Shown: one piece after another, positions 56,954-64,000 of the stretch
How the letters are laid out: the number at the start of each line of letters is the position of its first letter
Numbering within the stretch: the stretch's first letter is position 1
Assembly (NCBI RefSeq): GCF_020616515.1
Contig: NZ_CP085135.1
Span: 1-64,000 of the forward strand
Length of the DNA stretch: 64,000 nt
Direction of reading: 5' to 3'
Source of the DNA: Mesorhizobium sp. PAMC28654
Lineage (GTDB): Bacteria; Pseudomonadota; Alphaproteobacteria; Rhizobiales; Rhizobiaceae
The notes under the pieces: generated by a model
The model's input: the letters and a program-made list of their open reading frames with translations, nothing else
Told to the model about the DNA's origin: nothing
Database searches by the model: none
Made by a program: the position numbers and the translations under genes

Positions 56954-58135
56954 TCAGGGGCTGGGCGGAACCGCTGCGTGGCGCTCGCGTATCCAGTTGT
57001 GGAAGCGGTGCAGCTCATATTCCTCGGGCATCAGAACGCCGACCTGGTGGCGCATCGAGCGCAGTCCCCTCTGATTGACCTCGCAGATCGCCGCGTCTTC
57101 CTCCAGCACCTGCCTGCCGAAGGCGACGATGTTGTCGATGTCGGCTGGGGGCGCCTTCAAGGCCTCCGGCGGAAACAGCCATTCTGCGGTGAGTTCCGTC
57201 TGCTCGGGCCCGAGCGGCACCAGCCGCACCGTCCTGACATAGTCGACATGGCCGACGACGAACATGGACGGCAGATTGGTGGCATAGGTCTGTCCGGCGG
57301 CGCGTTCGGCCGGCGTCAGGCCGGCAAAGACCGGCCCATGCGCGCGCCCGTCGCTCGACCATGTTTCGGCTCCGCTTCTCAGGCCACCAGAAAATTCCGG
57401 CGCGTCATTGTCGGCATGGCGGGCCCATTCGGGATCGTCGTGCCGACCCATCAGGCCACGGCCGTAGATCGGCACCAGCCGCGACAGGTCCTTGTGGACG
57501 CCCGGACAGTGCAGGCACTCGTTGAAGTTTTCCCAAAAAATCTTCCAGTTGCAGTTCATCACCTTGCGCAGCACGTGGCCGGTGACCAGCGTTTCAAGCG
57601 GCCAATTGCCGAGATTGCCGGACGCGGGGTCGAAGGATGTTTCAGCCGAGTCTTCGGCGTCTTCCAGAAGGTTGACGAAAACAAAGCCGCGCCACACGGA
57701 GAGCGCTACCCGGTAGAGCGCATGGTCGGCCTTGTCGAAACCTTCGGGCAGCGATTTCGACGGCACGCGCACGAGATCGCCGCGCAGCGAATAGGACCAG
57801 GCATGGTAGGGGCAGGTAAGGAGCCGCGCCTTCAGCCGGCCCTCGCTTTCCTGGCAAAGCTGCGAGCCGCGATGCCGGCAGGTGTTGTGGAAGGCGCGGA
57901 GAACGCCTGTCTCGTCGCGCAGCACCACGATTTCCTGCGTGCCGACCCGAAACGTCCTGAAGGCCCGTGGTTCTGCCAAGTCCGCCTCCCGGCAGACGAG
58001 AAGCCAGCTTCGATACCAGATGGCGTCGAGGTCGCGCTGATAGGCTCCCATGTCCCAATAGGCCGATGACGGCAGCGTCGCTTCAGCCCGGGTCAGTCCG
58101 TTGTAGGTGGCTCGCTCGTTGGGATCGGGCTGCAT
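56954..58135 (-). CDS. Rieske-type oxygenase alpha subunit
   Basis: A 393-residue ring-hydroxylating-type oxygenase. The Rieske ligands are complete (CRHRGSQLC near residue 84 and CPYHAWSYSL near 107). The mononuclear iron ligands are expected in NFNECLHCPGVHKDL near residue 202, which has the Glu and two His residues. The protein resembles quaternary-amine demethylases (glycine betaine GbcA- or stachydrine-type) more than aromatic dioxygenases; substrate assignment is inference. No reductase or ferredoxin gene is adjacent. A palindromic operator lies 16 bases upstream. Confidence 0.82.
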   Translation of the reverse strand: MQPDPNERATYNGLTRAEATLPSSAYWDMGAYQRDLDAIWYRSWLLVCREADLAEPRAFRTFRVGTQEIVVLRDETGVLRAFHNTCRHRGSQLCQESEGRLKARLLTCPYHAWSYSLRGDLVRVPSKSLPEGFDKADHALYRVALSVWRGFVFVNLLEDAEDSAETSFDPASGNLGNWPLETLVTGHVLRKVMNCNWKIFWENFNECLHCPGVHKDLSRLVPIYGRGLMGRHDDPEWARHADNDAPEFSGGLRSGAETWSSDGRAHGPVFAGLTPAERAAGQTYATNLPSMFVVGHVDYVRTVRLVPLGPEQTELTAEWLFPPEALKAPPADIDNIVAFGRQVLEEDAAICEVNQRGLRSMRHQVGVLMPEEYELHRFHNWIRERHAAVPPSP

Positions 58136-58150
58136 GACTGGCTCCCTCTG

Positions 58151-58170
58151 TTGGCTGAACGTTCAGCCAA
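58151..58170. promoter_or_regulatory. Perfect 20-bp palindrome, TetR/BetI-type operator candidate
   Basis: TTGGCTGAACGTTCAGCCAA is perfectly self-complementary. The core TGAACGTTCA is like the operators of BetI-type TetR repressors, which respond to choline and relatives. It sits between the start of the Rieske gene (58135, minus) and the cobP leader, so it can block the oxygenase promoter or leader. Confidence 0.65.
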
Positions 58171-58353
58171 TACCCACTCGTGAGAATTGTCAATTGGCGC
58201 ACCGGCTTGCCGACCGTCCAAGGCGGTGGATTCGCGTTGGTTGCCGGCGATTCCGGCAGGAGCGGCAAGAACCGGCTTGCAACCCCGCTGGTTGGAGGCA
58301 ATAGGAACAGGGATGAAAACTGCTTCAGTCCTCCTTGGCGCTTGATCCGACCG

Positions 58354-58881
58354 ATGGCCGATCCCGTTGCACATAAGGGCACGCTGACCTTTCTCATCGG
58401 CGGTTCGCGCTCTGGCAAGAGCGGGCATGCCGAGACGCTGGTGACGGCTCATCCGGCACCATGGTCCTACATCGCCACCGCGCAAGCCTATGACGACGAG
58501 ATGCGCGAACGCATCGCCTTGCACCGCTCGCGCCGGGGCGAGGGCTGGATGACCATCGACGCGCCGCTCGACCTTGCCGGCGCGATCGAGGCGCTGCCGG
58601 ATGGGCAGCCTGTGTTGGTCGACTGCCTGACTTTGTGGCTGACCAACCACATGCTGGCCGAGCACGACGTCGAGGCCGAATGCAGGCGATTGGCGGACGT
58701 GCTGTCGCGGCCGCGTGGGCCGTGGTTCGTGGTTTCCAACGAGGTTGGCCAGGGCATCGTGCCCGACAATGCGCTGGCTCGTCGGTTCCGTGACGCTGCC
58801 GGCCGGCTCAACCAGCAGGTTGCGGCGGTGGCCGAAACAGTGTTGCTGATGGTGGCGGGGCTACCGCTGAAGGTGAAGTGA
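58354..58881 (+). CDS. cobP: Bifunctional adenosylcobinamide kinase/guanylyltransferase
   Basis: A 175-residue enzyme that phosphorylates adenosylcobinamide and transfers GMP to it (CobU in enterics). The P-loop FLIGGSRSGKSGHAETL near residue 13 and PVLVDCLTLWLTNH near 86 are family signatures, and VVSNEVGQGIVPDNALARRFRD near 125 is the third block. ATG 58354 fits the family N-terminus. cobO starts one base after its stop. Confidence 0.95.
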   Translation: MADPVAHKGTLTFLIGGSRSGKSGHAETLVTAHPAPWSYIATAQAYDDEMRERIALHRSRRGEGWMTIDAPLDLAGAIEALPDGQPVLVDCLTLWLTNHMLAEHDVEAECRRLADVLSRPRGPWFVVSNEVGQGIVPDNALARRFRDAAGRLNQQVAAVAETVLLMVAGLPLKVK

Positions 58882-58882
58882 G

Positions 58883-59509
58883 ATGACCGAAATCGACAGG
58901 ACCATCGACGACAGGGATGAAGAGCGCCACCGCGCCAAGATGGCCAAGCGCAAGGCGGTGCAGGACGCCGAGGTGGCGGCCAAGACGGTCGAGAAGGGGC
59001 TGCTGATCGTCAACACCGGTCCGGGCAAAGGCAAGACCACCGCCGCCTTCGGGCTGGCCTTGCGGATGCTCGGCTATGGCAAGCGCGTCGGCGTCGTCCA
59101 GTTCATCAAGGGCAAATGGCACACAGGCGAGAAGGATGCGTTTGCAGCATTCGGCGACCGCGTCGTCTGGCATACGATGGGCGAGGGTTTCACCTGGGAA
59201 ACGCAGGATCTGAAGCGCGACATCGCCGCCGCTGAAGCCGCGTGGGCCAAGGTGCTCGAACTGATGGCCGATCCGTCGATCAGCCTTCTGGTACTCGACG
59301 AACTGAACATCGCTTTGCGCTACGACTATCTCGATCTCGAAAAAGTGGTCGAGGCGCTAAAGGCGCGGCGCGAAGGGCTGCACGTCGTCGTCACCGGCCG
59401 CAACGCCAAGCCGGGGCTCGTCGAGGCGGCCGACCTCGTCACCGAAATGGGCGTGACCAAGCATCATTTTTCGGCGGGCGTGAAAGCGCAGCAGGGGATC
59501 GAGTTCTGA
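58883..59509 (+). CDS. cobO: Cob(I)yrinic acid a,c-diamide adenosyltransferase
   Basis: A 208-residue CobA/CobO/BtuR-type adenosyltransferase that attaches the 5'-deoxyadenosyl ligand to cob(I)alamin precursors. The nucleotide-binding VNTGPGKGKTTAAFGLALRMLGYGKRVGVVQFIKG is near residue 43, and the LVLDELNIALRYDYL block near 137. The charged N-terminus (residues 1-35) is typical. It is followed after 12 bases by the convergent end of cobD. Confidence 0.95.
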   Translation: MTEIDRTIDDRDEERHRAKMAKRKAVQDAEVAAKTVEKGLLIVNTGPGKGKTTAAFGLALRMLGYGKRVGVVQFIKGKWHTGEKDAFAAFGDRVVWHTMGEGFTWETQDLKRDIAAAEAAWAKVLELMADPSISLLVLDELNIALRYDYLDLEKVVEALKARREGLHVVVTGRNAKPGLVEAADLVTEMGVTKHHFSAGVKAQQGIEF

Positions 59510-59521
59510 ACGGCGATCTCG

Positions 59522-60493
59522 TCACGCAACGATGACGACGACCGCGACCAGACCGAACAGGCCGATCAGTAGGTAATCGGCGACCCGATAGAGTTTCAGC
59601 GCGCGCCTGATGTCGAGGCTGTCGACTTCGCGGCGGCCGCCTTCGCCCATGAACACGTCGTCGACCATGACGCCGCCATAGCTGCGCGGGCCGGCAAGCG
59701 CGAGCCCGAGCGCTCCGGCCATCGCCGCCTCGGGCCAGCCGGCATTGGGCGAGCGATGCTTCCTGGCGTCACGCCAGACGGCGCGCCAGGCGTTGCCCGC
59801 ATCCGCATCCCTGACGAGGAACGCCGCCAGCACGATAAGCAATGCTGTCAGCCGCGACGCCGGCAGATTGATCAGGTCGTCGAAACGCGCGGCGGCCCAG
59901 CCGAAGGCCTCGTGACGTGGCGTGCGGTGGCCGATCATCGAATCGGCGGTGTTGGCGGCTTTGTAGGCGACGCCGCCGGGCAGGCCGCCGACACCGATCC
60001 AGAAGGCCGGGGCGACGATGCCGTCGGAAAAATTCTCGGCCAGGCTTTCGATGGCCGCGCGGCCGACGCCTGCCGTGTCCAGTCTTTCCGGATCGCGGCC
60101 GACAATCTGCGAGACGGCGATGCGTCCCATCGCCAGGCCGCCGGTTTCGAGCGCGTAGGCCACGGCTTCGACGTGTTCGTAGAGGCTCTTCTGCGACAGC
60201 AGCGCGGTTGCCAGGATCGCCGTGACCACCAACCCGGTGGGAAGCATCCGCCAGAGCGCGATTTCGATGCCAAGCGCGATCACGGCCGGCACGAGGACGA
60301 TGATCATCAGGGCAACAACGCCTCGCCGGCGACGCTGCACGTCGGAATCAGTGGCGCGGTTGAGCCTGCGGTCGAGAAAGGATATCAGCCTGCCAAACCA
60401 CGTCACCGGATGGCCGATGGCGCGGAAGAGCCAGCCCGGATAGCCCAGTGCGAGTTCGACGGCCAAGGACAGGAAAGCGATCAGGACTGACAT
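59522..60493 (-). CDS. cobD: Adenosylcobinamide-phosphate synthase
   Basis: A 323-residue membrane enzyme that couples an aminopropanol phosphate or aminopropanol to adenosylcobyrate (CbiB in enterics). The conserved GYPGWLFRAIGHPVTWFGRLI near residue 18 and AENFSDGIVAPAFWI near 151 are clear, with GVAYKAANTADSMIGHR near 174. Several hydrophobic helices are present. Its ATG overlaps the divergent cobC ATG in the palindrome CATG, so their promoters must lie inside each other's genes. Confidence 0.95.
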   Translation of the reverse strand: MSVLIAFLSLAVELALGYPGWLFRAIGHPVTWFGRLISFLDRRLNRATDSDVQRRRRGVVALMIIVLVPAVIALGIEIALWRMLPTGLVVTAILATALLSQKSLYEHVEAVAYALETGGLAMGRIAVSQIVGRDPERLDTAGVGRAAIESLAENFSDGIVAPAFWIGVGGLPGGVAYKAANTADSMIGHRTPRHEAFGWAAARFDDLINLPASRLTALLIVLAAFLVRDADAGNAWRAVWRDARKHRSPNAGWPEAAMAGALGLALAGPRSYGGVMVDDVFMGEGGRREVDSLDIRRALKLYRVADYLLIGLFGLVAVVVIVA

Positions 60494-61547
60494 GAAGCTT
60501 CTTGATGGAGCGATTGCAACGGTGGATCACGGCGGCAGTCTTGGCCGGGCGAGGGCGCTCTTTCCCGACGCACCGCAGCCTTTCGTCGATCTTTCGACCG
60601 GGATCAATCCGCTCTCCTATCCGCTTTTCGACCTGCCCGCCACCGCCCTGTGGCGTCTGCCGGAAAAGGCGCGCGCGCACGAACTGGCCGAAGTCGCCGC
60701 CAGCGCCTATGGCGCGCCGTCCCCCGCGCATGTCGCGGCGGGGCCGGGGACGCAGATTCTCTTGCCGCGCGTTGCCTCCCTGGTCAGGCCCGGCAAGGCG
60801 CTGGTGCTGGGGCCGACTTATGCGGAGCATGCGCGGGCTGCGGCGATTGCGGGCCATGCCGTGACGGAGGTCGAGGATTTCGAGGCCCTGGCTGAGGCCG
60901 ACCTTGCTGTCATCGTCAACCCCAACAATCCGGACGGGCGCATCGTCCCGCGCGAGAAGTTGCTGGAGCTTGCCGCAGGATTGCGCGCCAAGGGCGGGTT
61001 GCTGGTGGTCGACGAGGCGTTCATGGATGTCGGCCCGCGTACTGAGAGCCTTGCGGGGGATGTCGGGCAGGGCGGCATTGTCGTGCTGCGCTCGTTCGGC
61101 AAGTTCTTCGGCCTGGCCGGCTTGCGGCTGGGTTTCGCGCTTTCCGATGTGCTGACTGTCAAACGGCTGGAGACACAGCTTGGCCCCTGGGCGGTTGCCG
61201 GGCCGGCGCTGGAATATGGCATGAAGGCGCTCGCCAATATCGCCTGGCAGGACGAGATGCGCTCGTCGCTGGCCGCTGCCGCTGCCCGGCTCGACGGGTT
61301 GTTTGGCCGCTTCGGCGTTCCCGTCGCCGGCGGCACCACCTTGTTTCGCTATCTTCGCCTGGTCGATGCCGCCGGACTGTTTTCGGCACTTGGCGAGCGC
61401 GGCATCCTGCTTCGCCATTTTGCCGACCGGCCACATGTGCTGCGCGCTGGCTTGCCGGGATGTCAGGAGGAATGGTTGCGGCTCGAATCCGCTCTTGCCG
61501 ACTGGGCGCGGCGGCGCGACGATCAGCCAAGGGAAAAGATACTATGA
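60492..61547 (+). CDS. cobC: Threonine-phosphate decarboxylase-like aminotransferase
   Basis: A 351-residue PLP-dependent class I/II aminotransferase-fold protein. In enteric naming the homologue is CobD, L-threonine-O-3-phosphate decarboxylase, which provides aminopropanol phosphate. PNNPDGRIVPREKL near residue 142 and LLVVDEAFMDVGP near 170 are typical, and the PLP lysine is in RSFGKFFGLAGLRLGF near 199. It starts in the CATG shared with cobD, and its stop overlaps the phosphatase gene start (ATGA). Confidence 0.93.
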   Translation: MKLLDGAIATVDHGGSLGRARALFPDAPQPFVDLSTGINPLSYPLFDLPATALWRLPEKARAHELAEVAASAYGAPSPAHVAAGPGTQILLPRVASLVRPGKALVLGPTYAEHARAAAIAGHAVTEVEDFEALAEADLAVIVNPNNPDGRIVPREKLLELAAGLRAKGGLLVVDEAFMDVGPRTESLAGDVGQGGIVVLRSFGKFFGLAGLRLGFALSDVLTVKRLETQLGPWAVAGPALEYGMKALANIAWQDEMRSSLAAAAARLDGLFGRFGVPVAGGTTLFRYLRLVDAAGLFSALGERGILLRHFADRPHVLRAGLPGCQEEWLRLESALADWARRRDDQPREKIL

Positions 61548-62053
61548 TCCATGTCTGTTCGTTGGCGAAGGTCGAGGAGACGGTGGCAAGGACCGGCGCC
61601 GGGCGGCTGCTTTCGCTGTTGTCCGCTGGCACGGAGGTGACGCGTCCGGCATCGATCGCCAGGGAAAATCATCTCCACCTTGTCATGCATGACATCGCGG
61701 TGGCGCAGGACGGCATGACCATGCCGGGCGAGGAGCACGTGCTCGACATACTCGACTTTGGCCGCCAGTGGGATCGTGCACGACCGCTGGTTATACATTG
61801 CTATGCGGGAATCAGCCGCTCGACCGCTTCGGCCTATATCATCGCGGCCGCGCTGGCGCCGAAGCGTGACGAGGCGGAACTGGCACGGACCCTGCGGGCG
61901 TTGTCGCCGTCGGCGACACCCAATCCGCGCCTGATCGCGGTGGCCGACGCGCTGCTCGATCGCAACGGCCGCATGGTCGAGGCCATCCAGGCGATCGGCC
62001 GTGGCGCGGATGCTTTCGAAGGCACGCCTTTCGAACTGAAGATCGAGGGTTAG
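61544..62053 (+). CDS. Tyrosine/dual-specificity phosphatase-like protein
   Basis: A 169-residue protein with the phosphatase loop VIHCYAGISRSTASAY near residue 82, matching HCx2Gx2RST of cysteine-dependent phosphatases. The general acid Asp is possibly in the LDILDFGRQWD region near residue 70. It overlaps cobC by four bases and is convergent with the creatininase-like gene with a four-base overlap. A role in cobalamin synthesis is possible (removal of a phosphate from a nucleotide-loop intermediate) but unproven. Confidence 0.82.
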   Translation: MIHVCSLAKVEETVARTGAGRLLSLLSAGTEVTRPASIARENHLHLVMHDIAVAQDGMTMPGEEHVLDILDFGRQWDRARPLVIHCYAGISRSTASAYIIAAALAPKRDEAELARTLRALSPSATPNPRLIAVADALLDRNGRMVEAIQAIGRGADAFEGTPFELKIEG

Positions 62054-62853
62054 CTCAGCCAGTCGGCAAGCTTTGCCTTGCGCACGTCCTTCACCAGGCT
62101 GATGAAGCCGTCGGCCTGGTGCTCGGCTGTCAGCCGGCCTTTTTCTGCCGTGGCGATGCCGGCATCGCCGACTACGCCGTTCGGGTTGAGATCCCCAGCG
62201 ATCCACGCGAAAGCGTGCGTTCCGGTGTGGCGCAGCAGCGAGAATTCCTTTTCGGCCTTGGCGACATTGGAGACGAAATTGTCGGCTTTGCCCATATCGA
62301 CGAGGTCCGGCCGGAAATGCAGCATCAGCGACGTCTCGACATCGCCGCCGTGGATGCCGTGACGGTCCTCGAGTTCGGTGTACATGCCAGCCGGCCGGCC
62401 GAAGCGCTGCCAGCTCGTCTTCACCGCCAGCATCTTGGCACGCACGCGCAACTCGCGCGTGATGATGCCCATGATCTCCTCATTGCCGCCATGCGAGTTG
62501 ACAACGATCAATTTGCGCAGGCCGGCGCGCGCGATCGACAGGCCAAGCTCAGTCCAGGCGTCGACCAATGTCGTCGCCGGCAAGGTGAGGGTGCCCGGTG
62601 CGTGAAGGTGCTCATTGGACTTGCCGATCGCCTGGACCGGCAGGATGCGGATGTCGAGATCATCGGGCAGGCGGTCGATAACCGCGTCGAGCATGCCGTT
62701 CATGATCGATGTGTCGGTAGAGACGGGCAGATGCGGTCCGTGCTGCTCGATCGCCGCCACGGGCAGAACGGCGATCGTCGCCTCCGGATCAATCGAGGCA
62801 TATTCGGTTGTCCGGTAGTCGCCCCACCACACGCGTCTTTTTGTTTGGGTCAT
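62050..62853 (-). CDS. Creatininase-family amidohydrolase
   Basis: A 267-residue protein of the creatininase family. Metal-ligand motifs are visible: LPVAAIEQHGPHLPVSTDTS near residue 30, IVVNSHGGNEEI near 116 and HGIHGGDVETSLML near 165. Substrates in this family vary (creatinine, mycofactocin precursors, formamidopyrimidines), so none is assigned. I use ATG 62853; the longer open frame upstream runs through a palindromic repeat. RidA is encoded upstream on the same strand. Confidence 0.88.
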   Translation of the reverse strand: MTQTKRRVWWGDYRTTEYASIDPEATIAVLPVAAIEQHGPHLPVSTDTSIMNGMLDAVIDRLPDDLDIRILPVQAIGKSNEHLHAPGTLTLPATTLVDAWTELGLSIARAGLRKLIVVNSHGGNEEIMGIITRELRVRAKMLAVKTSWQRFGRPAGMYTELEDRHGIHGGDVETSLMLHFRPDLVDMGKADNFVSNVAKAEKEFSLLRHTGTHAFAWIAGDLNPNGVVGDAGIATAEKGRLTAEHQADGFISLVKDVRKAKLADWLS

Positions 62854-62891
62854 TTCGGGCCTCGACGGAACTGATCTTATGTTTGCGCTGC

Positions 62892-62950
62892 CCGGCACCT
62901 TCTCCCCGTGAAGAACGGGGAGAAGGTGCCGGCAGGCGGATGAGGGGCGG
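62892..62950. repeat. Palindromic repeat, intact copy (family D)
   Basis: Perfect arms CCGGCACCTTCTCCCCGT (62892-62909) and ACGGGGAGAAGGTGCCGG (62915-62932) around five bases, followed by CAGGCGGATGAGGGGCGG. The same sequence, in inverse orientation and partly degraded, lies between cobL and cobK. It occupies the gap between ridA and the creatininase-like gene. Confidence 0.85.
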
Positions 62951-63017
62951 CGCAGACTTTGGTGTGGTGTAGCTTCAGATTGCCAGCCTGTCGATTCGAG
63001 GCTTCGGCCTGCGCATC

Positions 63018-63401
63018 TCACCCAGCCGCGATGGCCTCGACCTCTACCTTGAATTCCGGCCGGGCAAAACCGGAGACGATCATCAGCGTCGAGGCGGGAG
63101 CGGGACTGGCGAACAGCCTGTCGCGGACGTCCATATAAGGCCGCAGATGCGCGCGGTCGGTGACATAGGCGTTGATGCGCACGATATCGGAAAGCCCGAG
63201 ACCCGCCTCGCCGAGAACCGCGGCGATGTTTTGAAAGCAAAGCTCGGCCTGGGCGCCTGCGTCCTCGGGAGTCTGGTCGTCCGCCGTGATGGCGACCTGG
63301 CCCGAACATAGCACCAGCCGCTTGCCGGCGGGCACCTCGACGCCGTGGCTGTAGCGGGCGAAGGGCGGCTTGATCGACTTCGGCGTGAGAAATTTGAACA
63401 T
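63018..63401 (-). CDS. RidA family (YjgF/YER057c/UK114) protein
   Basis: A 127-residue protein. The family's C-terminal block with an Arg before the VEVEAIA strand (FARPEFKVEVEAIAAG) fits active imine/enamine deaminases of the RidA group. Other conserved parts are LVLCSGQVAI near residue 30 and CFQNIAAVLGEAGLGLSDIVRINAYVTD near 55. RidA-like proteins clear reactive enamines or act in pyrimidine catabolism. It precedes the creatininase-like gene on the same strand, suggesting a shared nitrogen-compound pathway. Confidence 0.88.
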   Translation of the reverse strand: MFKFLTPKSIKPPFARYSHGVEVPAGKRLVLCSGQVAITADDQTPEDAGAQAELCFQNIAAVLGEAGLGLSDIVRINAYVTDRAHLRPYMDVRDRLFASPAPASTLMIVSGFARPEFKVEVEAIAAG

Positions 63402-63501
63402 GGCAATCTCCGTTCCGCCGGCAACCTAAGGCGGTAGTGGTGGTATCTTCAAGATGGCGGTTCATGTCGTCGGCGCGATTGTGGACAGCAGTTCAAAAAA
63501 T

Positions 63502-63514
63502 AGGCACGATGCCT
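63502..63514. promoter_or_regulatory. Small palindrome AGGCA-CGA-TGCCT
   Basis: A perfect 13-base inverted repeat in the divergent gap between ridA and the transporter gene. It has the size of a repressor half-site pair, but no regulator gene is in view, so its role is uncertain. Confidence 0.3.
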
Positions 63515-63588
63515 TTCGTACAGCATGACCCGCCCGCCCTTGACGCGCGAGTGCGACGCAAGCGGGCGGTCCCGGCACGAGGGGCCGG

Positions 63589-63604
63589 TGGCATGTGTCT
63601 TGCT
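63589..63604 (+). promoter_or_regulatory. Sigma-54 (RpoN)-type promoter
   Basis: TGGCATGTGTCTTGCT matches the -24/-12 consensus TGGCAYR-N4-TTGCW with the required ten bases between GG and GC. It faces the NMT1/THI5-like gene with a leader of about 50 bases. Such promoters depend on an activator such as NtrC and are usual for nitrogen-source transporters. Confidence 0.7.
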
Positions 63605-63666
63605 TCTTGAACCAATGGTGTCGAGCCCGGCGCGGAGCGTGCCGGAGCAAACAGAGGGTGGTGTCG

Positions 63667-64000
63667 ATGTACGGAAGACGGAAGATTTCGGCGGGCGCGA
63701 TCGCGCTGCTTGCGGCCGGCACGGTGGGCGCGGCCGCCAATGAGAAAGTCACCTTTGGCACCAACTGGTTGGCCGAGCCAGAGCATGGAGGATATTACCA
63801 GGCCATCGCCGATGGCACCTACGCCGCCTGCGGCCTCGACGTCACCATCATGCAGGGTGGGCCGCAGGTCAGCGGCAGGCCGATGCTACTTGCCGGCAAG
63901 ATCGACTTCTACATGGGAGGCAATCTGCTTTCGGCTTTCGACGCCGTGCAACAGGGCATTCCGATGCGCGTGGTGGCCGCTGATTTCCAGAAGGACCCGC
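63667..64000 (+). CDS. NMT1/THI5-like ABC substrate-binding protein (partial)
   Basis: The first 111 codons of a gene that runs off the window. Residues 1-24 (MYGRRKISAGAIALLAAGTV, then GAAA) form a signal peptide. The mature part reads KVTFGTNWLAEPEHGGYYQAIADGTY, then the YMGGNLLSAFDAVQQGIPMRVVAA segment, typical of NMT1/THI5-like periplasmic binding proteins for pyrimidine, taurine or nitrate-type solutes. The predicted sigma-54 promoter and the divergent ridA and creatininase-like genes suggest uptake of a nitrogen-rich ring compound. Confidence 0.8.
   Translation, partial: MYGRRKISAGAIALLAAGTVGAAANEKVTFGTNWLAEPEHGGYYQAIADGTYAACGLDVTIMQGGPQVSGRPMLLAGKIDFYMGGNLLSAFDAVQQGIPMRVVAADFQKDP

Noticed and set aside
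58171..58353. Possible cobalamin riboswitch before cobP
   Set aside because: Some purine-rich segments resemble parts of the aptamer, but the CGCAACTGTA-type core and the B12 box are absent, unlike the clear riboswitch at 21866-22050.

Overview
The window looks like chromosome of an alphaproteobacterium of the order Rhizobiales, most likely Mesorhizobium or a close relative. This rests on high GC, an aerobic cobalamin gene order, a 14-gene nuo operon followed by birA, rnj, mce, a DUF1467 gene and proS, a short alphaproteobacterial-type ProRS, a GAAC-N7-GAAC LexA box and rhizobial intergenic palindromes. No 16S or other species marker is present, so the genus is an inference.

Layout. 1-3.9 kb: structural genes of a podovirus-like prophage (capsid, small protein, tail tubular A-like, and a tail-tube B or stabilisation-like protein cut short). 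3.86-5.30 kb: an IS3-family element at the prophage edge, next to a secreted protein whose tail it has replaced. 5.7-22.1 kb: cobalamin cluster I, almost all on the minus strand. A promoter and cobalamin riboswitch precede DUF1636-cobW-cobN-cobG-cobH-cobI-cobJ. cobL-cobE-cobM-cobA-cobB-cobV-cobT follow, with cobK reversed between the two blocks. A YcaQ-like gene lies upstream of the riboswitch. 23.6-39.8 kb: complex I, nuoA to nuoN, with two extra small genes between nuoF and nuoG. 39.8-49.6 kb: birA, rnj, mce, DUF1467, a small RNA candidate, proS, lolC/E, lolD, an SOS-controlled microprotein, a site-2 protease-like gene and lipB. 49.9 kb: tRNA-Leu(GAG). 50.3-53.3 kb: malate-CoA ligase (mtkAB-like) with a LuxR-type regulator. 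53.6-58.1 kb: a MerR regulator, a PEMT/ICMT-like enzyme, a DUF1624 membrane protein, an MFS transporter and a Rieske oxygenase behind a TetR/BetI-like operator. 58.3-62.1 kb: cobalamin cluster II (cobP, cobO, cobD, cobC) plus a tyrosine phosphatase. 62.05-64 kb: creatininase-like, RidA and the start of an NMT1/THI5-like transporter gene behind a sigma-54-like promoter.

The two cob clusters together cover most of the oxygen-dependent B12 route: corrin-ring methylation, cobalt insertion by CobN, adenosylation, and nucleotide-loop assembly. cobF, cobQ and the cobS/cobT chelatase partners are not in the window. The nuo genes form a co-directional, often overlapping operon.

Most notable are palindromic repeats that sit inside CobG and CobN and are read in frame as peptide inserts. 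Next are a 28-residue membrane microprotein under a LexA box, and a helix-hairpin-helix-like domain shared by the NuoE tail and a separate nuo-operon protein. Four genes (IS orfB, cobB, lipB, DUF1624) each carry a single-nucleotide frame change. This may reflect sequence error or real decay, and raw reads would decide.
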